From NCBI RefSeq assembly GCF_000935355.1, contig NZ_JXZC01000001.1, forward strand, positions 1,054,001 to 1,118,000: a stretch of DNA of 64,000 nt, written 5' to 3'. The notes below the pieces were generated by a model. That model was given only the letters and a program-made list of their open reading frames with translations, was not told where the DNA came from and searched no databases. The position numbers and the translations under genes were made by a program. Of the stretch, positions 53,850 to 62,836 are shown piece by piece (positions within the stretch are counted from its first letter, which is position 1; every line of letters begins with the position of its first letter). Source of the DNA: Rossellomorea aquimaris (GTDB lineage Bacteria > Bacillota > Bacilli > Bacillales > Bacillaceae_B).

Positions 53850-54302
53850 TTGACTCGACACTCTTTTCATATCACGACGGATTGGCCGGGTTTACGAAAC
53901 GATGTAGGAACCTTGAGCTCAGGAAATTTAGAAACAAAAATATCGATTCCACCGGAAATGGACGGCCCTGGGATTGGAACAAACCCTGATGAAATGCTTC
54001 TGGGGGCTGCAGCTACATGTTACATCATTACACTGGCCGCAATGCTTGAACGAAGCCACATCGGGAAAACCGGCTTAACGATGACATCTGAAGGAATTGT
54101 AGAAGTGGAAAAAGGAGTTATTACGTATAAGGAAATCATTCATCGTCCTGTCTTGACATTAGTCCCCTCCCTTACAGAAAAAGACATCTCCCTTGCTAAA
54201 AAACTGTTGTTGAAAGCCGAGCAGTCTTGTATGATCACCCGTGCAATCAAGGGGAATGTCACTGTTAAAGTTGATCCCACCCTTCATCTATCAAAGTCAT
54301 AA
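53850..54302 (+). CDS. OsmC-family peroxiredoxin
   Basis: A 150-residue OsmC/Ohr-family thiol peroxidase. The two redox cysteines are in AAATCYIITLA (about residue 57) and EQSCMITRAI. Resembles the SACOL1771-type subgroup. AGGAGG is eight bases from a TTG start (TTG-ACT-CGA), which is chosen. Reduces organic hydroperoxides in the family; the role here is inferred. Confidence 0.88.
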   Translation: MTRHSFHITTDWPGLRNDVGTLSSGNLETKISIPPEMDGPGIGTNPDEMLLGAAATCYIITLAAMLERSHIGKTGLTMTSEGIVEVEKGVITYKEIIHRPVLTLVPSLTEKDISLAKKLLLKAEQSCMITRAIKGNVTVKVDPTLHLSKS

Positions 54303-54304
54303 AC

Positions 54305-54331
54305 AAAGGGCACCCAAGCGGATGCCCTTAC
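54305..54331. terminator. Probable terminator between convergent OsmC and DUF3243 genes
   Basis: AAGGGCA / TGCCCTT, loop about 10 nt; short stem, T-rich flanks on the plus strand side. Confidence 0.6.
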
Positions 54332-54346
54332 CTTTATTGAAAGCGA

Positions 54347-54676
54347 TTATGATTCAGCGTGAACAAGCTTCACTAACATATGGGCAAGCATATGCTGCTC
54401 ATCCTTGTTACCCGCTTTCCATAATTCATATAATAACTTCTCTTCTCTATTCTTCGGCTCTTCATGTGCTGCAAGATAATCCCCTACCTTCTGGGCTGCC
54501 TTAGCTTGCTGCTCTTCATTCATCCCTAACTTATCAGCCAAGGAAACTTTATTACCTAAGTATTGTTTAAAATGATCAAAGTTTGAAAGAATATCCTCTT
54601 TCTTGTCCTGAGACATATTGTCTAACGCACTGTCTACTTTCGACTCCATTTTTTCCTCTGTAGAATGATTTGCCAT
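54347..54676 (-). CDS. DUF3243 family protein (YmfJ-like)
   Basis: A 109-residue, mostly helical cytosolic protein: SNFDHFKQYLGNKVSLADKLG, then VGDYLAAHEEPKNREEKLLYELWK. These match DUF3243/YmfJ of Bacillus, of unknown function. AGGAGAG precedes the ATG. Single gene. Confidence 0.82.
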   Translation of the reverse strand: MANHSTEEKMESKVDSALDNMSQDKKEDILSNFDHFKQYLGNKVSLADKLGMNEEQQAKAAQKVGDYLAAHEEPKNREEKLLYELWKAGNKDEQHMLAHMLVKLVHAES

Positions 54677-54850
54677 GTAAAATCTCTCCTCTCATTCAAT
54701 CTAGTATGTATATTCCCACCACTGGAAGAGTTAAACATATATATACATATTATTGGTAACGGAAACCCCAACTCTCTCCTTCCTGTTTAATCCTTTGCTC
54801 CAGAGTGTAAACAATATAGTGGACACTAGAAAATGAGGAGGACGAAAAAA

Positions 54851-55594
54851 ATGAAGAATGATAAGAAGAAAGTTGCCATTATTACAGGAGCAAGCAGTGG
54901 GATCGGACAAGCTACCGCGAAGGAATTAGCCTCAAAAGATATAACCGTGATGCTTGCGGCAAGACGCGAAGAACGATTACAAGAATTGAAGGATGAGATT
55001 GAACAATTGGGCGGAACTGCTTATTACCATGTAACAGACGTGACGAATGCAGAAGAAATGGAACAACTGGCTAAAAAGACGGTAGAACTGGCCGGCCATA
55101 TTGACATTCTAGTAAATAATGCAGGACTCATGCCCCTTTCATTAATAAATAAAAGAAAAATTAAAGAATGGGATCAGATGATTGATGTGAATATTAAAGG
55201 AGTACTTTATGGAATATCTGCTGTTCTCCCATATATGGAAGAACAAAAGTCAGGACATATTGTTAATATCTCTTCCGTAGCAGGTCATAAAGTGATGCCC
55301 GGAAGCTCCGTCTATAGCGGGACCAAATATGCCGTTCGTGCGATTACAGAAGGCTTAAGGCAGGAAATGAACGCTTCCCATAACATTCGTACAACAATTA
55401 TCTGTCCAGGTGCAGTTGCAACCGAACTGACAGAAACGATTACGGATGAAGATATATTAGCCGCGTTCAAAGATCGTGACATGAAGCCACTCGACAGTGA
55501 AAATATAGCGAAGTCGATCTCTTACGCCGTCGAGCAGCCGGACCATGTAGATGTAAATGAAATCATCGTACGCCCTACCCGACAAGATATGTAA
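54851..55594 (+). CDS. SDR-family oxidoreductase
   Basis: A 247-residue classical [20 protein letters not shown], cofactor arginines in [10 protein letters not shown] (NADP-preferring), VNNAG, and the catalytic serine and YSGTK ([25 protein letters not shown]). Frequently annotated as an oxidoreductase of the YdfG/serine-3-dehydrogenase kind; substrate unknown. ATG 54851 is nine bases from GAGGAGG; an earlier ATG overlaps that site. 19 bp upstream of the aldehyde dehydrogenase gene, so co-transcribed. Confidence 0.9.
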   Translation: MKNDKKKVAIITGASSGIGQATAKELASKDITVMLAARREERLQELKDEIEQLGGTAYYHVTDVTNAEEMEQLAKKTVELAGHIDILVNNAGLMPLSLINKRKIKEWDQMIDVNIKGVLYGISAVLPYMEEQKSGHIVNISSVAGHKVMPGSSVYSGTKYAVRAITEGLRQEMNASHNIRTTIICPGAVATELTETITDEDILAAFKDRDMKPLDSENIAKSISYAVEQPDHVDVNEIIVRPTRQDM

Positions 55595-55613
55595 ACAACA
55601 AGGAGGAAGAATC

Positions 55614-57080
55614 ATGAATACACAATTCGATAAACTATTTATTAATGGAGAATGGGTTAATGGAAGCAGTGAGAATATGATCCCCAATAAAAACCCATTC
55701 GATGATAAAGAGCTTGGTTCCATTAAAGCTGCCAGTAAAGAAGATCTCGACACCGCTTATAAATCAGCACAAAAAGCTCAAGAAACCTGGGCGAAGGAAC
55801 TTCCTCAAGTAAAAAGAGAAGTGATGGAAAAAGCCGTCCATGTCGTCGAAAACAATCAGGAATTGATCATTGATTGGCTCATCAAAGAGTCTGGCAGCAC
55901 ATACATGAAAGCGGCAGGCGAAGTGAAGGTCTCCATTAATAGTATGAAGGAGGCGGCAACCTACCCTTACAGAATGGAAGGAAAAATCCTGCCTTCTCAA
56001 GTGCCCGGGAAAGAAAACCGTGTCTATAGAGAACCACTGGGAGTTGTGGGAGTAATCAGCCCCTGGAATTTCCCTTTCCATTTAGCTGTACGCTCAATCG
56101 CAACGGCTTTAGCAACCGGAAATGGTGTGGTGGTTAAACCAGCTACCCACACCCCTGTGACAGGCGGGTTATTATTTGCAAGCATCTTTGAGGAAGCGGG
56201 ACTGCCAAAGGGATTACTGAATGTAGTCGTCGGAAAGGGGTCAGAAATCGGTGATGATATCGTCACTCACCCGATTCCGCGTTTAATCTCCTTCACAGGT
56301 TCCACTGAGGTGGGACGTCGGATAGGTGAGCTTGCAGGAAAAAACCTGAAGAAGACCGCCCTTGAGTTAGGAGGGAATAACGTCTTTATCGTCTTGGATG
56401 ATGCGGATCTTGAACAGGCGGTTGAATCTGCCCTATTCGGTAAGTTCTATCATCAAGGACAAATTTGCATGTCCATAAATCGGATCATGGTTCAAAGAGG
56501 CATATACGATAAATTTATCGAAACCTTTGTATCACGTGTAAAAGAACTAAATGCAGGAGATCCCTCAGATAAAACAACCCATATCGGTCCGTTAATTGAT
56601 CAAGATCAAGCAGACCGAATCCTGAAGGATATTGAGAGCAGCAAGGAACAAGGAGCGGAAGTTGTATTAGGAGGCCACGCAGATAATAACTTATTGCACC
56701 CTACAGTAATGACTCATGTAACCAATTCAATGCCGATTGCGAAGAATGAAATCTTTGGACCCGTAGCAGCCATCATCCCGTTTGAAGATGACGATGAGGC
56801 GATCCGCTTGGCCAATGAACATCCATACGGCCTCAGTGGAGCAGTACACTCTTCCTCCATAGAGAGAGCGACGAATCTTGCCCACCAAGTGCAGACCGGG
56901 ATGATTCATATTAATGATGAACCTGTGAATGATGAACCGCATATGCCATTCGGAGGGGAAAAGGATTCTGGCCTTGGCCGTTTCAATGGCGAATGGGCTC
57001 TTGAAGAATTCACAACGGTTAAATGGGTAGCCGTTCAACATAAGAGAAGAGATTATGGACCATTTATAGAGAAGAAATAA
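55614..57080 (+). CDS. Aldehyde dehydrogenase (NAD(P)-dependent)
   Basis: A 488-residue ALDH-superfamily enzyme. The Cys nucleophile is in GQICMSINRI, the general-base Glu in ALELGGNN, and SFTGSTEVGRRIGELAG binds the cofactor; NFPFHLAVRS is the oxyanion-hole asparagine. The protein looks closest to benzaldehyde/vanillin-type dehydrogenases, but substrate is not settled. Together with the preceding SDR it could act on an alcohol/aldehyde pair. GGAGG precedes the ATG. Confidence 0.92.
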   Translation: MNTQFDKLFINGEWVNGSSENMIPNKNPFDDKELGSIKAASKEDLDTAYKSAQKAQETWAKELPQVKREVMEKAVHVVENNQELIIDWLIKESGSTYMKAAGEVKVSINSMKEAATYPYRMEGKILPSQVPGKENRVYREPLGVVGVISPWNFPFHLAVRSIATALATGNGVVVKPATHTPVTGGLLFASIFEEAGLPKGLLNVVVGKGSEIGDDIVTHPIPRLISFTGSTEVGRRIGELAGKNLKKTALELGGNNVFIVLDDADLEQAVESALFGKFYHQGQICMSINRIMVQRGIYDKFIETFVSRVKELNAGDPSDKTTHIGPLIDQDQADRILKDIESSKEQGAEVVLGGHADNNLLHPTVMTHVTNSMPIAKNEIFGPVAAIIPFEDDDEAIRLANEHPYGLSGAVHSSSIERATNLAHQVQTGMIHINDEPVNDEPHMPFGGEKDSGLGRFNGEWALEEFTTVKWVAVQHKRRDYGPFIEKK

Positions 57081-57085
57081 GTCAA

Positions 57086-57110
57086 AAAGCGAGTCGTGAT
57101 GACTCGCTTT
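57086..57110 (+). terminator. Terminator after the SDR-ALDH operon
   Basis: AAAGCGAGTC / GACTCGCTTT with 5-nt loop, six bases after the ALDH stop. Confidence 0.8.
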
Positions 57111-57288
57111 CCTTATGGGGGTGATTGTATGAAGTTGTATGAAGTCTGAAAATAAAAAACTGCTTCGATGAGAAAAATACAGCATTTAGTTCTGGAAAAA
57201 CGCATTTTGATAGGAAGTTGATCCATTTCAGTAACAAGACACCAAAATTCCACTCACTATTAGTTGATTTTACTAAATGTTGGCTGGA

Positions 57289-57375
57289 TATCGGCGAAAT
57301 TCTGATTTTATCAGCGAAATTCTGATTTTATCGGCGAAATCAGTACTTTTATCGGCGAAATTTCAAATATAACGG
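57289..57375. repeat. Short tandem repeat, about 20-bp period
   Basis: Four good and one weak copies of TATCGGCGAAAT at about 57289, 57309, 57329, 57350 and 57370; the first two periods share CGAAATTCTGATTTTATC exactly. It fills the middle of a 325-bp gap with no gene between the ALDH and nrdB. An ATTTCGGCGAAAT block also occurs once at 28055-28067. Confidence 0.75.
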
Positions 57376-57435
57376 CGAACTGGACTTACGACAAAAGATA
57401 TCTGTGACTGACCCAAAGTACCCGATCTCTAATTT

Positions 57436-58473
57436 TCACAATTCATCAAACCCATTAGCATCCGAAGTCTTCGTATATTGTCTTGATTTCTGTTCAAAGA
57501 AATCGGTCTTCCCTCTATCCACTTCCTGATAGGCAATGATCCATTTTAGAGGATTCGATTTATAACCCTGGAATGGTTCTTCAAATCCCAGCTGCTTGGC
57601 TCTTTTATTCGCCATGAACTTAATATAATCTTCAAGATCGCTCATTAAGAGGCCGTCAACGTGAGATCCGATAATTTCCCTTCCCCACTCAATTTCCAGG
57701 AGAGCTGCCTGTTTGAAAGCAGATTGTCCAAAGTCACGCAGCTCTTCCGTTTCATAAGAAGGGTTCTCGTTCAGCACCTCTTTAAATATTTTTTCAAATA
57801 AGCCGACATGCAGCTGTTCATCCCGATTGATGTAATTGATCATCGTAGAGGTCGCCACCATTTTCTGATTTCTGGCCAAATTGTAGAAAAACGCAAATCC
57901 GGAGTAAAAGAACAATCCTTCCAGAATCACATCATAAACAATCGACTTTAATAGATTCTCAATGGTTGGGGATTCTACAAATCCTTTATATCCATTCGTG
58001 ATAAACTCATTCCGCTTCTTTAGGATTGGATCGTTCTTCCAGAAATCGAACACTTCATCCTGTTTCTTTTTGGACACGATACTGGATAACACATAACTGT
58101 ACGAGTGGTTATGGACGACCTCCTGCTGCGCCAGAATGATCATCAGTGCATTCAGGCTGGAATCAGTGAGGTAGTCTGCCACTTTACCCGCGTAATCTGT
58201 CTGCACACTATCAAGGAGAGCCAGAAGGCCGATGATTTTCAAGAAGGACTCCTGCTCCCTTGATGAAAGAGTAGGGAACTGCTTGATATCCTTTGCCATG
58301 TTGATCTCAAAAGGTGTCCAGAAATTCCCGAGCATTCTCTTATATTTCGGATATGCCCACGAGAACCTGACATCATCCCAGTTTAATATATTCGAGCTTT
58401 TCCCGTTTACGATACCTGTTGATTTATTTGGGGCCTTTGAATCTATTAAGATTCGCTGCTTTAATTCGTTCAC
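57436..58473 (-). CDS. nrdB: Class I ribonucleotide reductase beta subunit
   Basis: A 345-residue diiron radical subunit. Ligands: LLDSVQTDY (Asp), AQQEVVHNHSY (ExxH, with the radical tyrosine four residues past the His), LEGLFFYSG (Glu) and RDEQLHVGLF (ExxH). This spacing matches tyrosyl-radical R2 (class Ia type). The frame opens within nrdA, but a GTG at 58473 with AGGAAGG starts 20 bases after the nrdA stop and gives a normal length. Partner of the nrdA product. Confidence 0.9.
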   Translation of the reverse strand: MNELKQRILIDSKAPNKSTGIVNGKSSNILNWDDVRFSWAYPKYKRMLGNFWTPFEINMAKDIKQFPTLSSREQESFLKIIGLLALLDSVQTDYAGKVADYLTDSSLNALMIILAQQEVVHNHSYSYVLSSIVSKKKQDEVFDFWKNDPILKKRNEFITNGYKGFVESPTIENLLKSIVYDVILEGLFFYSGFAFFYNLARNQKMVATSTMINYINRDEQLHVGLFEKIFKEVLNENPSYETEELRDFGQSAFKQAALLEIEWGREIIGSHVDGLLMSDLEDYIKFMANKRAKQLGFEEPFQGYKSNPLKWIIAYQEVDRGKTDFFEQKSRQYTKTSDANGFDEL

Positions 58474-58492
58474 GTTCTCTTCTTCCTTCCTG

Positions 58493-60739
58493 TTAGCTAT
58501 GGCAGCTTTCGCATTCTTCAAAATTTGAAACAGATGTTGATCGCACATAGTAGGTCGTTTTCAATCCTGACTTCCATGCATCTAAATGAAGAGACAATAA
58601 CTCTATCGCCTTGATATCATTCCGCACATACAAGTTAAACGATATTCCTTGATCTATATGACGCTGTCTCATCTCATTCTGTTTAATACTCCAGTGCTGA
58701 TCTACGTTATAAGCCGTTTTGTAATACCAGGTAGTCTTAGGCGATAAATCAGGGGCTGTCACGGGAATCTTATAATCCTTCTTTTCTTCCGAGTACTCTA
58801 ATCTGAATAAAGGATCTATACTTGCAGTGGATCCCGCTATGATCGAGGTGGATGAATTAGGTGCCACGGCCATTAAATACCCATTTCTAATTCCTTTTGA
58901 AGAAATATCATCCTTGAGTGCATCCCACCTGGGTCCAGAATACCCTTTCTTTGAAAAATACTCTCCCGTGGACCAATCTGAACCGCTGAAATATGGATAA
59001 GAACCTTTCTCTATTGCTAATTCATGACTGGCTTTTATCGTGTAATAGGCAACCTCCTCGTAAAGGGAATCACAATATTCAACGGCTTCATCGCTCTCCC
59101 ATTTCAACCCTTTTAATGCAAGGAGGTGATGCCACCCAAAGGTTCCTAATCCAATTCCCCTATAGCGCCTGTTTGTCAACTGGGCTTGCAGGACTGGAAG
59201 TTTATTCATATCTATGACATTATCAAGTAATCTTACACCTATGGAGACGACTCTTTCCAGTTTATCATCCATGATTGCTTTAGCTAAAGAAACAGATGCC
59301 AGGTTACAGACGACGTAATCTCCGGGAGATTTATAGGTAATGATTTTCCCGTCCTTTATAACCTCTTCTTCCATGACTGTCGCACTCATATTTTGGGCGA
59401 TTTCCGTACATAAATTACTACAGTAAATCATCCCTTTATGCCCATTGGCATTTAGCCGGTTAACTGTGTCACGGTAAAACATGTATGGTGTTCCTGTTTC
59501 GAGCTGGGAAATCATGATCCGCTTAAAAATTTCAATTGCTGGGAGGACTTCCCTTGAGAGACCGGGACATTCCACACACTCCCAATACTTATCCCTGAAA
59601 GAACCTCCTCCATCATGTTCATCATAATAATCTTCCAGTGAATACCCCATGACCACCCTTACTTCATGAGGATCAAATAAATACCATTCCCCTCTCTTCT
59701 CCACTTGCTCCATAAATAAATCAGGTAAACTGACACCTGTGAAAAGGTCATGGGTACGCTGCCTTTCATCTCCATTATTTAATCTTGTATCAAGAAAAGG
59801 AAAAATGTCCTTATGCCATACGTCTAAGTAAACAGCGATCGCTCCTTGACGCTGACCTAATTGATCAACGGATACGGCTGTGTTATTTAACTGCTTCATC
59901 CACGGAATGACACCTGAACTTACTCCCTTGAAACCTTTGATATTACTTCCCCGGCTTCGGACCTTCCCTAAATAGATACCAAGTCCTCCACCGTTTTTAC
60001 TTAATGTGGAAACATCTGTATTGCTGTCGTAAATACTTCTTAAATCATCTGCCACCGTATCAATAAAACAGCTTGATAACTGACCATGACTTTTGCCGGC
60101 GTTGGCGAACGTTGGTGTTGCTACCGTCATGTACAAATTGGAAAGTGCCCAATATGCTTCCTGAATGAGCGCCATCCGCTTATCACGGGGTTCGTTCATA
60201 AAGAGTGTCATGGCGATTATTAGAAATCGCTCCTGGGGTAATTCAAGGATTTCACCATCATGGGATTTAGTTAAATACCGCTCTGACAATGTCACGATCC
60301 CTATGTACGTAAACAGATGGTCTTTAGATGCGTCCATGATCCTCCCTAAAGAGTCAATTTCATCTTTGCTATAGGATTCCAATAGTTCGGTCGTAAATAG
60401 TTTTCTATCAGTCAATTCTTGAATCAATTCATAAAAGGAACTGTAAAGCACGCTTTCTTCAACTCTCCTTGAATAGGCGACGGTACGATAGAGTTTCACT
60501 AAATATAATTCTGCAGCAACATACGTCCAATCAGGTTCATGTGCAGAAATTCGTTCGACTGCCGTGAGGATCATGAAATGATATAGCTTTTCTTTGCTCG
60601 ATTCAGATTGACCTTCTGCATACTTAAAAATCTTTTCATCGAATTCTTTAAAATCTAGGTGTGGAAAGCGACTGTGGAGTTTTGTAAGAATCGCTTTCGC
60701 TTCCATTGTGATCCTTTGATCCTGTGATACGATTGACAT
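58493..60739 (-). CDS. nrdA: Class I ribonucleotide reductase alpha subunit
   Basis: A 748-residue catalytic subunit reducing ribonucleoside diphosphates. Visible: LSSCFIDTV (redox Cys), YCSNLCTEIAQ (Asn-Cys-Glu active site), PNSSTSIIAGSTASIDP and the C-terminal thiol pair FEECESCHS. The short N-terminus lacks a complete ATP-cone, so overall-activity control may be reduced. Three ATGs cluster near the start; the third (60739) is seven bases from GGGAGG. Preceded by a terminator, a cobalamin riboswitch and NrdR-type boxes. Confidence 0.94.
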   Translation of the reverse strand: MSIVSQDQRITMEAKAILTKLHSRFPHLDFKEFDEKIFKYAEGQSESSKEKLYHFMILTAVERISAHEPDWTYVAAELYLVKLYRTVAYSRRVEESVLYSSFYELIQELTDRKLFTTELLESYSKDEIDSLGRIMDASKDHLFTYIGIVTLSERYLTKSHDGEILELPQERFLIIAMTLFMNEPRDKRMALIQEAYWALSNLYMTVATPTFANAGKSHGQLSSCFIDTVADDLRSIYDSNTDVSTLSKNGGGLGIYLGKVRSRGSNIKGFKGVSSGVIPWMKQLNNTAVSVDQLGQRQGAIAVYLDVWHKDIFPFLDTRLNNGDERQRTHDLFTGVSLPDLFMEQVEKRGEWYLFDPHEVRVVMGYSLEDYYDEHDGGGSFRDKYWECVECPGLSREVLPAIEIFKRIMISQLETGTPYMFYRDTVNRLNANGHKGMIYCSNLCTEIAQNMSATVMEEEVIKDGKIITYKSPGDYVVCNLASVSLAKAIMDDKLERVVSIGVRLLDNVIDMNKLPVLQAQLTNRRYRGIGLGTFGWHHLLALKGLKWESDEAVEYCDSLYEEVAYYTIKASHELAIEKGSYPYFSGSDWSTGEYFSKKGYSGPRWDALKDDISSKGIRNGYLMAVAPNSSTSIIAGSTASIDPLFRLEYSEEKKDYKIPVTAPDLSPKTTWYYKTAYNVDQHWSIKQNEMRQRHIDQGISFNLYVRNDIKAIELLSLHLDAWKSGLKTTYYVRSTSVSNFEECESCHS

Positions 60740-60778
60740 CATCATTCCTCCCAAATTTATACAGTGTGGGAAGGAGTC

Positions 60779-60812
60779 AAAAAAAGCCCATCCTTCTTAG
60801 CGGATGGGCTTT
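60779..60812 (-). terminator. Leader terminator of the nrdAB riboswitch
   Basis: AAAGCCCATCC / GGATGGGCTTT (11 bp) followed by seven T on the minus strand, just upstream of the nrdA ribosome site. It is the expression platform candidate. Confidence 0.85.
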
Positions 60813-60899
60813 ATGTACGATAGATATATGCATAGGCTAAAGGGCCTATTCCAATCCTCGCTTTATCCTCCCAATTCCCGAAGAAGATAATACATGATA

Positions 60900-61063
60900 A
60901 ACAAGGCAGGTCTCCTGACTCATGCTTCACCCTACTCTAAGGCCTTCCCATCGTATACGACAGTGGCAGTTCCTTATTTCGTCAGCACTTACAGTTGCGG
61001 GGACAGCTCCGGATTCACACCGGATTCCCTTTTAAGTCCATTCAGACACCCTATTCACAGGTC
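60900..61063 (-). promoter_or_regulatory. Cobalamin (AdoCbl) riboswitch of nrdAB
   Basis: On the minus strand the core reads GAATCCGGTGTGAATCCGG, then CTGTCCCCGCAACTGT (B12 box region) and GTCAGGAGACCTGCC at the 3' end, with the AGGGTGTC element at the 5' end. This is a complete cobalamin riboswitch. B12 binding should favour the downstream terminator. Confidence 0.95.
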
Positions 61064-61065
61064 AT

Positions 61066-61112
61066 TATCAATATATAGTTTAATTAATGAAACAGAACAC
61101 AAAATGTTGTGT
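61066..61112 (-). promoter_or_regulatory. Two NrdR-type boxes, 31 bp apart
   Basis: ACACAAAATGTTGTGT (61097-61112) matches the 16-bp NrdR consensus ACACWATATATWGTGT at 14 of 16. TATCAATATATAGTTT (61066-61081) matches at 12 of 16 with a perfect core. Starts are exactly 31 bp apart, the usual tandem NrdR-box spacing. The first is also part of a 12-bp perfect inverted repeat (61091-61102 with 61107-61118). The likely -10 region lies in the second box. Confidence 0.75.
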
Positions 61113-61403
61113 TCTGTTAAATCATAAACGATTAAAAATAATTTTACAAGTGAAACTATTTATTTTGTTTTGAAGCTAGAATCCTTTACTAGTATCACGC
61201 TATTACACTCGTAAAGTCAAGATATGTAATAAAGAAGGAAGGAAAAATCCTCCCTTTGAAATATGCTTATAATTATTATTTTCCATGAAAAGAATAGGAG
61301 AAGATTGAATAGTATGTTCAAAAGGACACTAGTCCCCCGACACCTTCCTATATGTTAGTTGAGAAAATGATAAGCACTCTCTATAATTCAAATAGAAGGT
61401 TGT

Positions 61404-61433
61404 TTGACAGTATTCTTTGGTCCCCAATATTTT
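61404..61433 (+). promoter_or_regulatory. Promoter-like sequence with no gene
   Basis: TTGACA (61404-61409), 17-18 bp spacer, ATATTT/TATTTT. A terminator starts right after it. Confidence 0.45.
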
Positions 61434-61437
61434 TTAT

Positions 61438-61487
61438 AGGCTGTTTAAATGGAGGAAGATATCTCGATTTAAACAGCCTCTTTTTTT
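61438..61487 (+). terminator. Orphan Rho-independent terminator
   Basis: AGGCTGTTTAAAT / ATTTAAACAGCCT (13 bp, 16-nt loop) plus CTTTTTTT. No coding sequence lies upstream on the plus strand in this gap; a short non-coding transcript is possible. Confidence 0.8.
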
Positions 61488-61525
61488 AGCAGCAGAGTTC
61501 TTACATTTTCATTTCTGCCCGGCAG

Positions 61526-61553
61526 TTGACAGTCGGATGTAACTGCATACATT
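61526..61553 (+). promoter_or_regulatory. Possible promoter of the SurA-N lipoprotein gene
   Basis: TTGACA (61526-61531), 16-bp spacer, TACATT (61548-61553); predicted leader about 150 nt. The rest of 61119-61403 shows no gene. Confidence 0.55.
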
Positions 61554-61710
61554 ATAGTGAAAGAGGGACCATATTAGTAATGCACTGTATTTCAACCTTA
61601 TTACAATCTATACTTTTCGGCTTAAATACTTTCTTTTTACTGGCTTTTCATTTAAAATGCGCATTAAGTGATTGTTTGAAATCACACCTTACTTCTGAAA
61701 GGAGTCTATT

Positions 61711-62487
61711 ATGAAAAAATTATTAACGGCTTTACTATTGACATTATTAACGATTGGACTAGCCGCTTGCGGTTCGAACGAGGAGAGCCAAAAACAAGCT
61801 GACGATAAAGCGAAAACAGAAGAAAAAAGCGATGGACAGGCTCAAGAAGATCAAGCGAAGCAAATGGAAGAAATGCAGAAGAAAATGGATGAACAGAAGG
61901 TTGAAAAAGATAAGATCGTTGCCATTGTAAACGACGAAAAAATTAAAGGTGAAGATTTCAATAACGTATTGACTCAATCACAAATGCAGTATCAACAGAT
62001 GGGACAAGACCCGACAAGTAAAGATGCAGCAAAGAAAATAAAAGAACAAACGATTGATAGTCTAGTTGGACAAACACTCCTAATGCAGCAGGCCGATCAA
62101 AAAGGCTACAAAGCATCTGAAGACGAAATCAATAAACAATTGGAAGAAGTTAAAAAGCAGTATGGTGATGAAAAGAAATTTGAAGACGCAATGAAAAAAG
62201 CCGGATTTACGATGGATGAGTTAAAAACTCAAATCGCTGAAAACATCAAATACACAAACTACGTTGAGAAAGAAATCAAAGTAGAAGAAGTCTCTGAAGA
62301 GGAAATGAAGAAATTTTACGATCAGTATGCAAGTCAGCAAGGTCAAGGTGAATCAAAGGACGCACCAAAATTCGAAGAAGTTAAACCTCAGATCAAGACT
62401 CAGTTAGAACAACAGAAAAAACAAGAAAAACTTGTTCAGCATGTAGAAGATTTAAAGAAAAATGCTAAAGTCGATGTAAAAATCTAA
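61711..62487 (+). CDS. SurA N-terminal domain lipoprotein (PrsA/YoaB-like, no PPIase domain)
   Basis: A 258-residue lipoprotein: the lipobox is GLAACGSN (Cys 20). An acidic low-complexity linker precedes a SurA N-terminal chaperone-like fold (IVAIVNDEKIKGEDFNNVL, DSLVGQTLLMQQAD, DELKTQIAENIKYTNYV). There is no parvulin PPIase domain, unlike PrsA, so it is likely a peptide-binding chaperone or holdase at the outer membrane surface. AAGGAG precedes the ATG. Monocistronic. Confidence 0.85.
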   Translation: MKKLLTALLLTLLTIGLAACGSNEESQKQADDKAKTEEKSDGQAQEDQAKQMEEMQKKMDEQKVEKDKIVAIVNDEKIKGEDFNNVLTQSQMQYQQMGQDPTSKDAAKKIKEQTIDSLVGQTLLMQQADQKGYKASEDEINKQLEEVKKQYGDEKKFEDAMKKAGFTMDELKTQIAENIKYTNYVEKEIKVEEVSEEEMKKFYDQYASQQGQGESKDAPKFEEVKPQIKTQLEQQKKQEKLVQHVEDLKKNAKVDVKI

Positions 62488-62498
62488 AGCATCATTGT

Positions 62499-62530
62499 AG
62501 AAAGCCACCTATACAGATAGGTGGCTTTCT
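62499..62530 (+). terminator. Terminator after the lipoprotein gene
   Basis: AGAAAGCCACCTAT / ATAGGTGGCTTTCT (14 bp), 4-nt loop, 12 bases after the stop. Confidence 0.88.
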
Positions 62531-62613
62531 TATGTTCTATTCCCCCATTATGTTTTTCTCTGATCAAGAAGGGTATGGTACAACAACGACTCATTAAGGG
62601 AGGATGAAAGATT

Positions 62614-62790
62614 ATGACGAAGAGGGCCAATGACAATCCCGAACAAATCAATCAAGATCATGACGGCATTCTCGATCAGCATGAAAGTGAGCAAAATGTG
62701 GATCCAATTCCCCTCGATGACTTAAAAAAAGAGCAGCTGGACGAGAAAAATAAACATCATACGAAAGATGACTCATCAAGCAAAGAATAA
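62614..62790 (+). CDS. Small acidic hydrophilic protein
   Basis: A 58-residue, highly charged protein: MTKRANDNPEQINQDHDGIL, then DQHESEQNVDPIPLDDLKKE, ending KHHTKDDSSSKE. No membrane segment or cysteine. GGGAGG lies ten bases upstream of the ATG, and a terminator follows, so it looks like a real gene. Function unknown; the composition suggests an unfolded protein. Confidence 0.7.
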   Translation: MTKRANDNPEQINQDHDGILDQHESEQNVDPIPLDDLKKEQLDEKNKHHTKDDSSSKE

Positions 62791-62801
62791 TACGTAAATC
62801 A

Positions 62802-62836
62802 AAAGCCCTGTGGGATTCCCACAGGGCACTCTTTTA
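62802..62836. terminator. Bidirectional terminator between the small gene and gndA
   Basis: GCCCTGTGGGA / TCCCACAGGGC, minimal loop, T-rich flank; stop of gndA lies within it. Confidence 0.85.

Noticed and set aside
58473-58548. Overlap of the nrdB frame with nrdA, suggesting a fused or shifted gene
   Set aside because: The GTG at 58473 with its own ribosome site explains the arrangement; both genes are intact.
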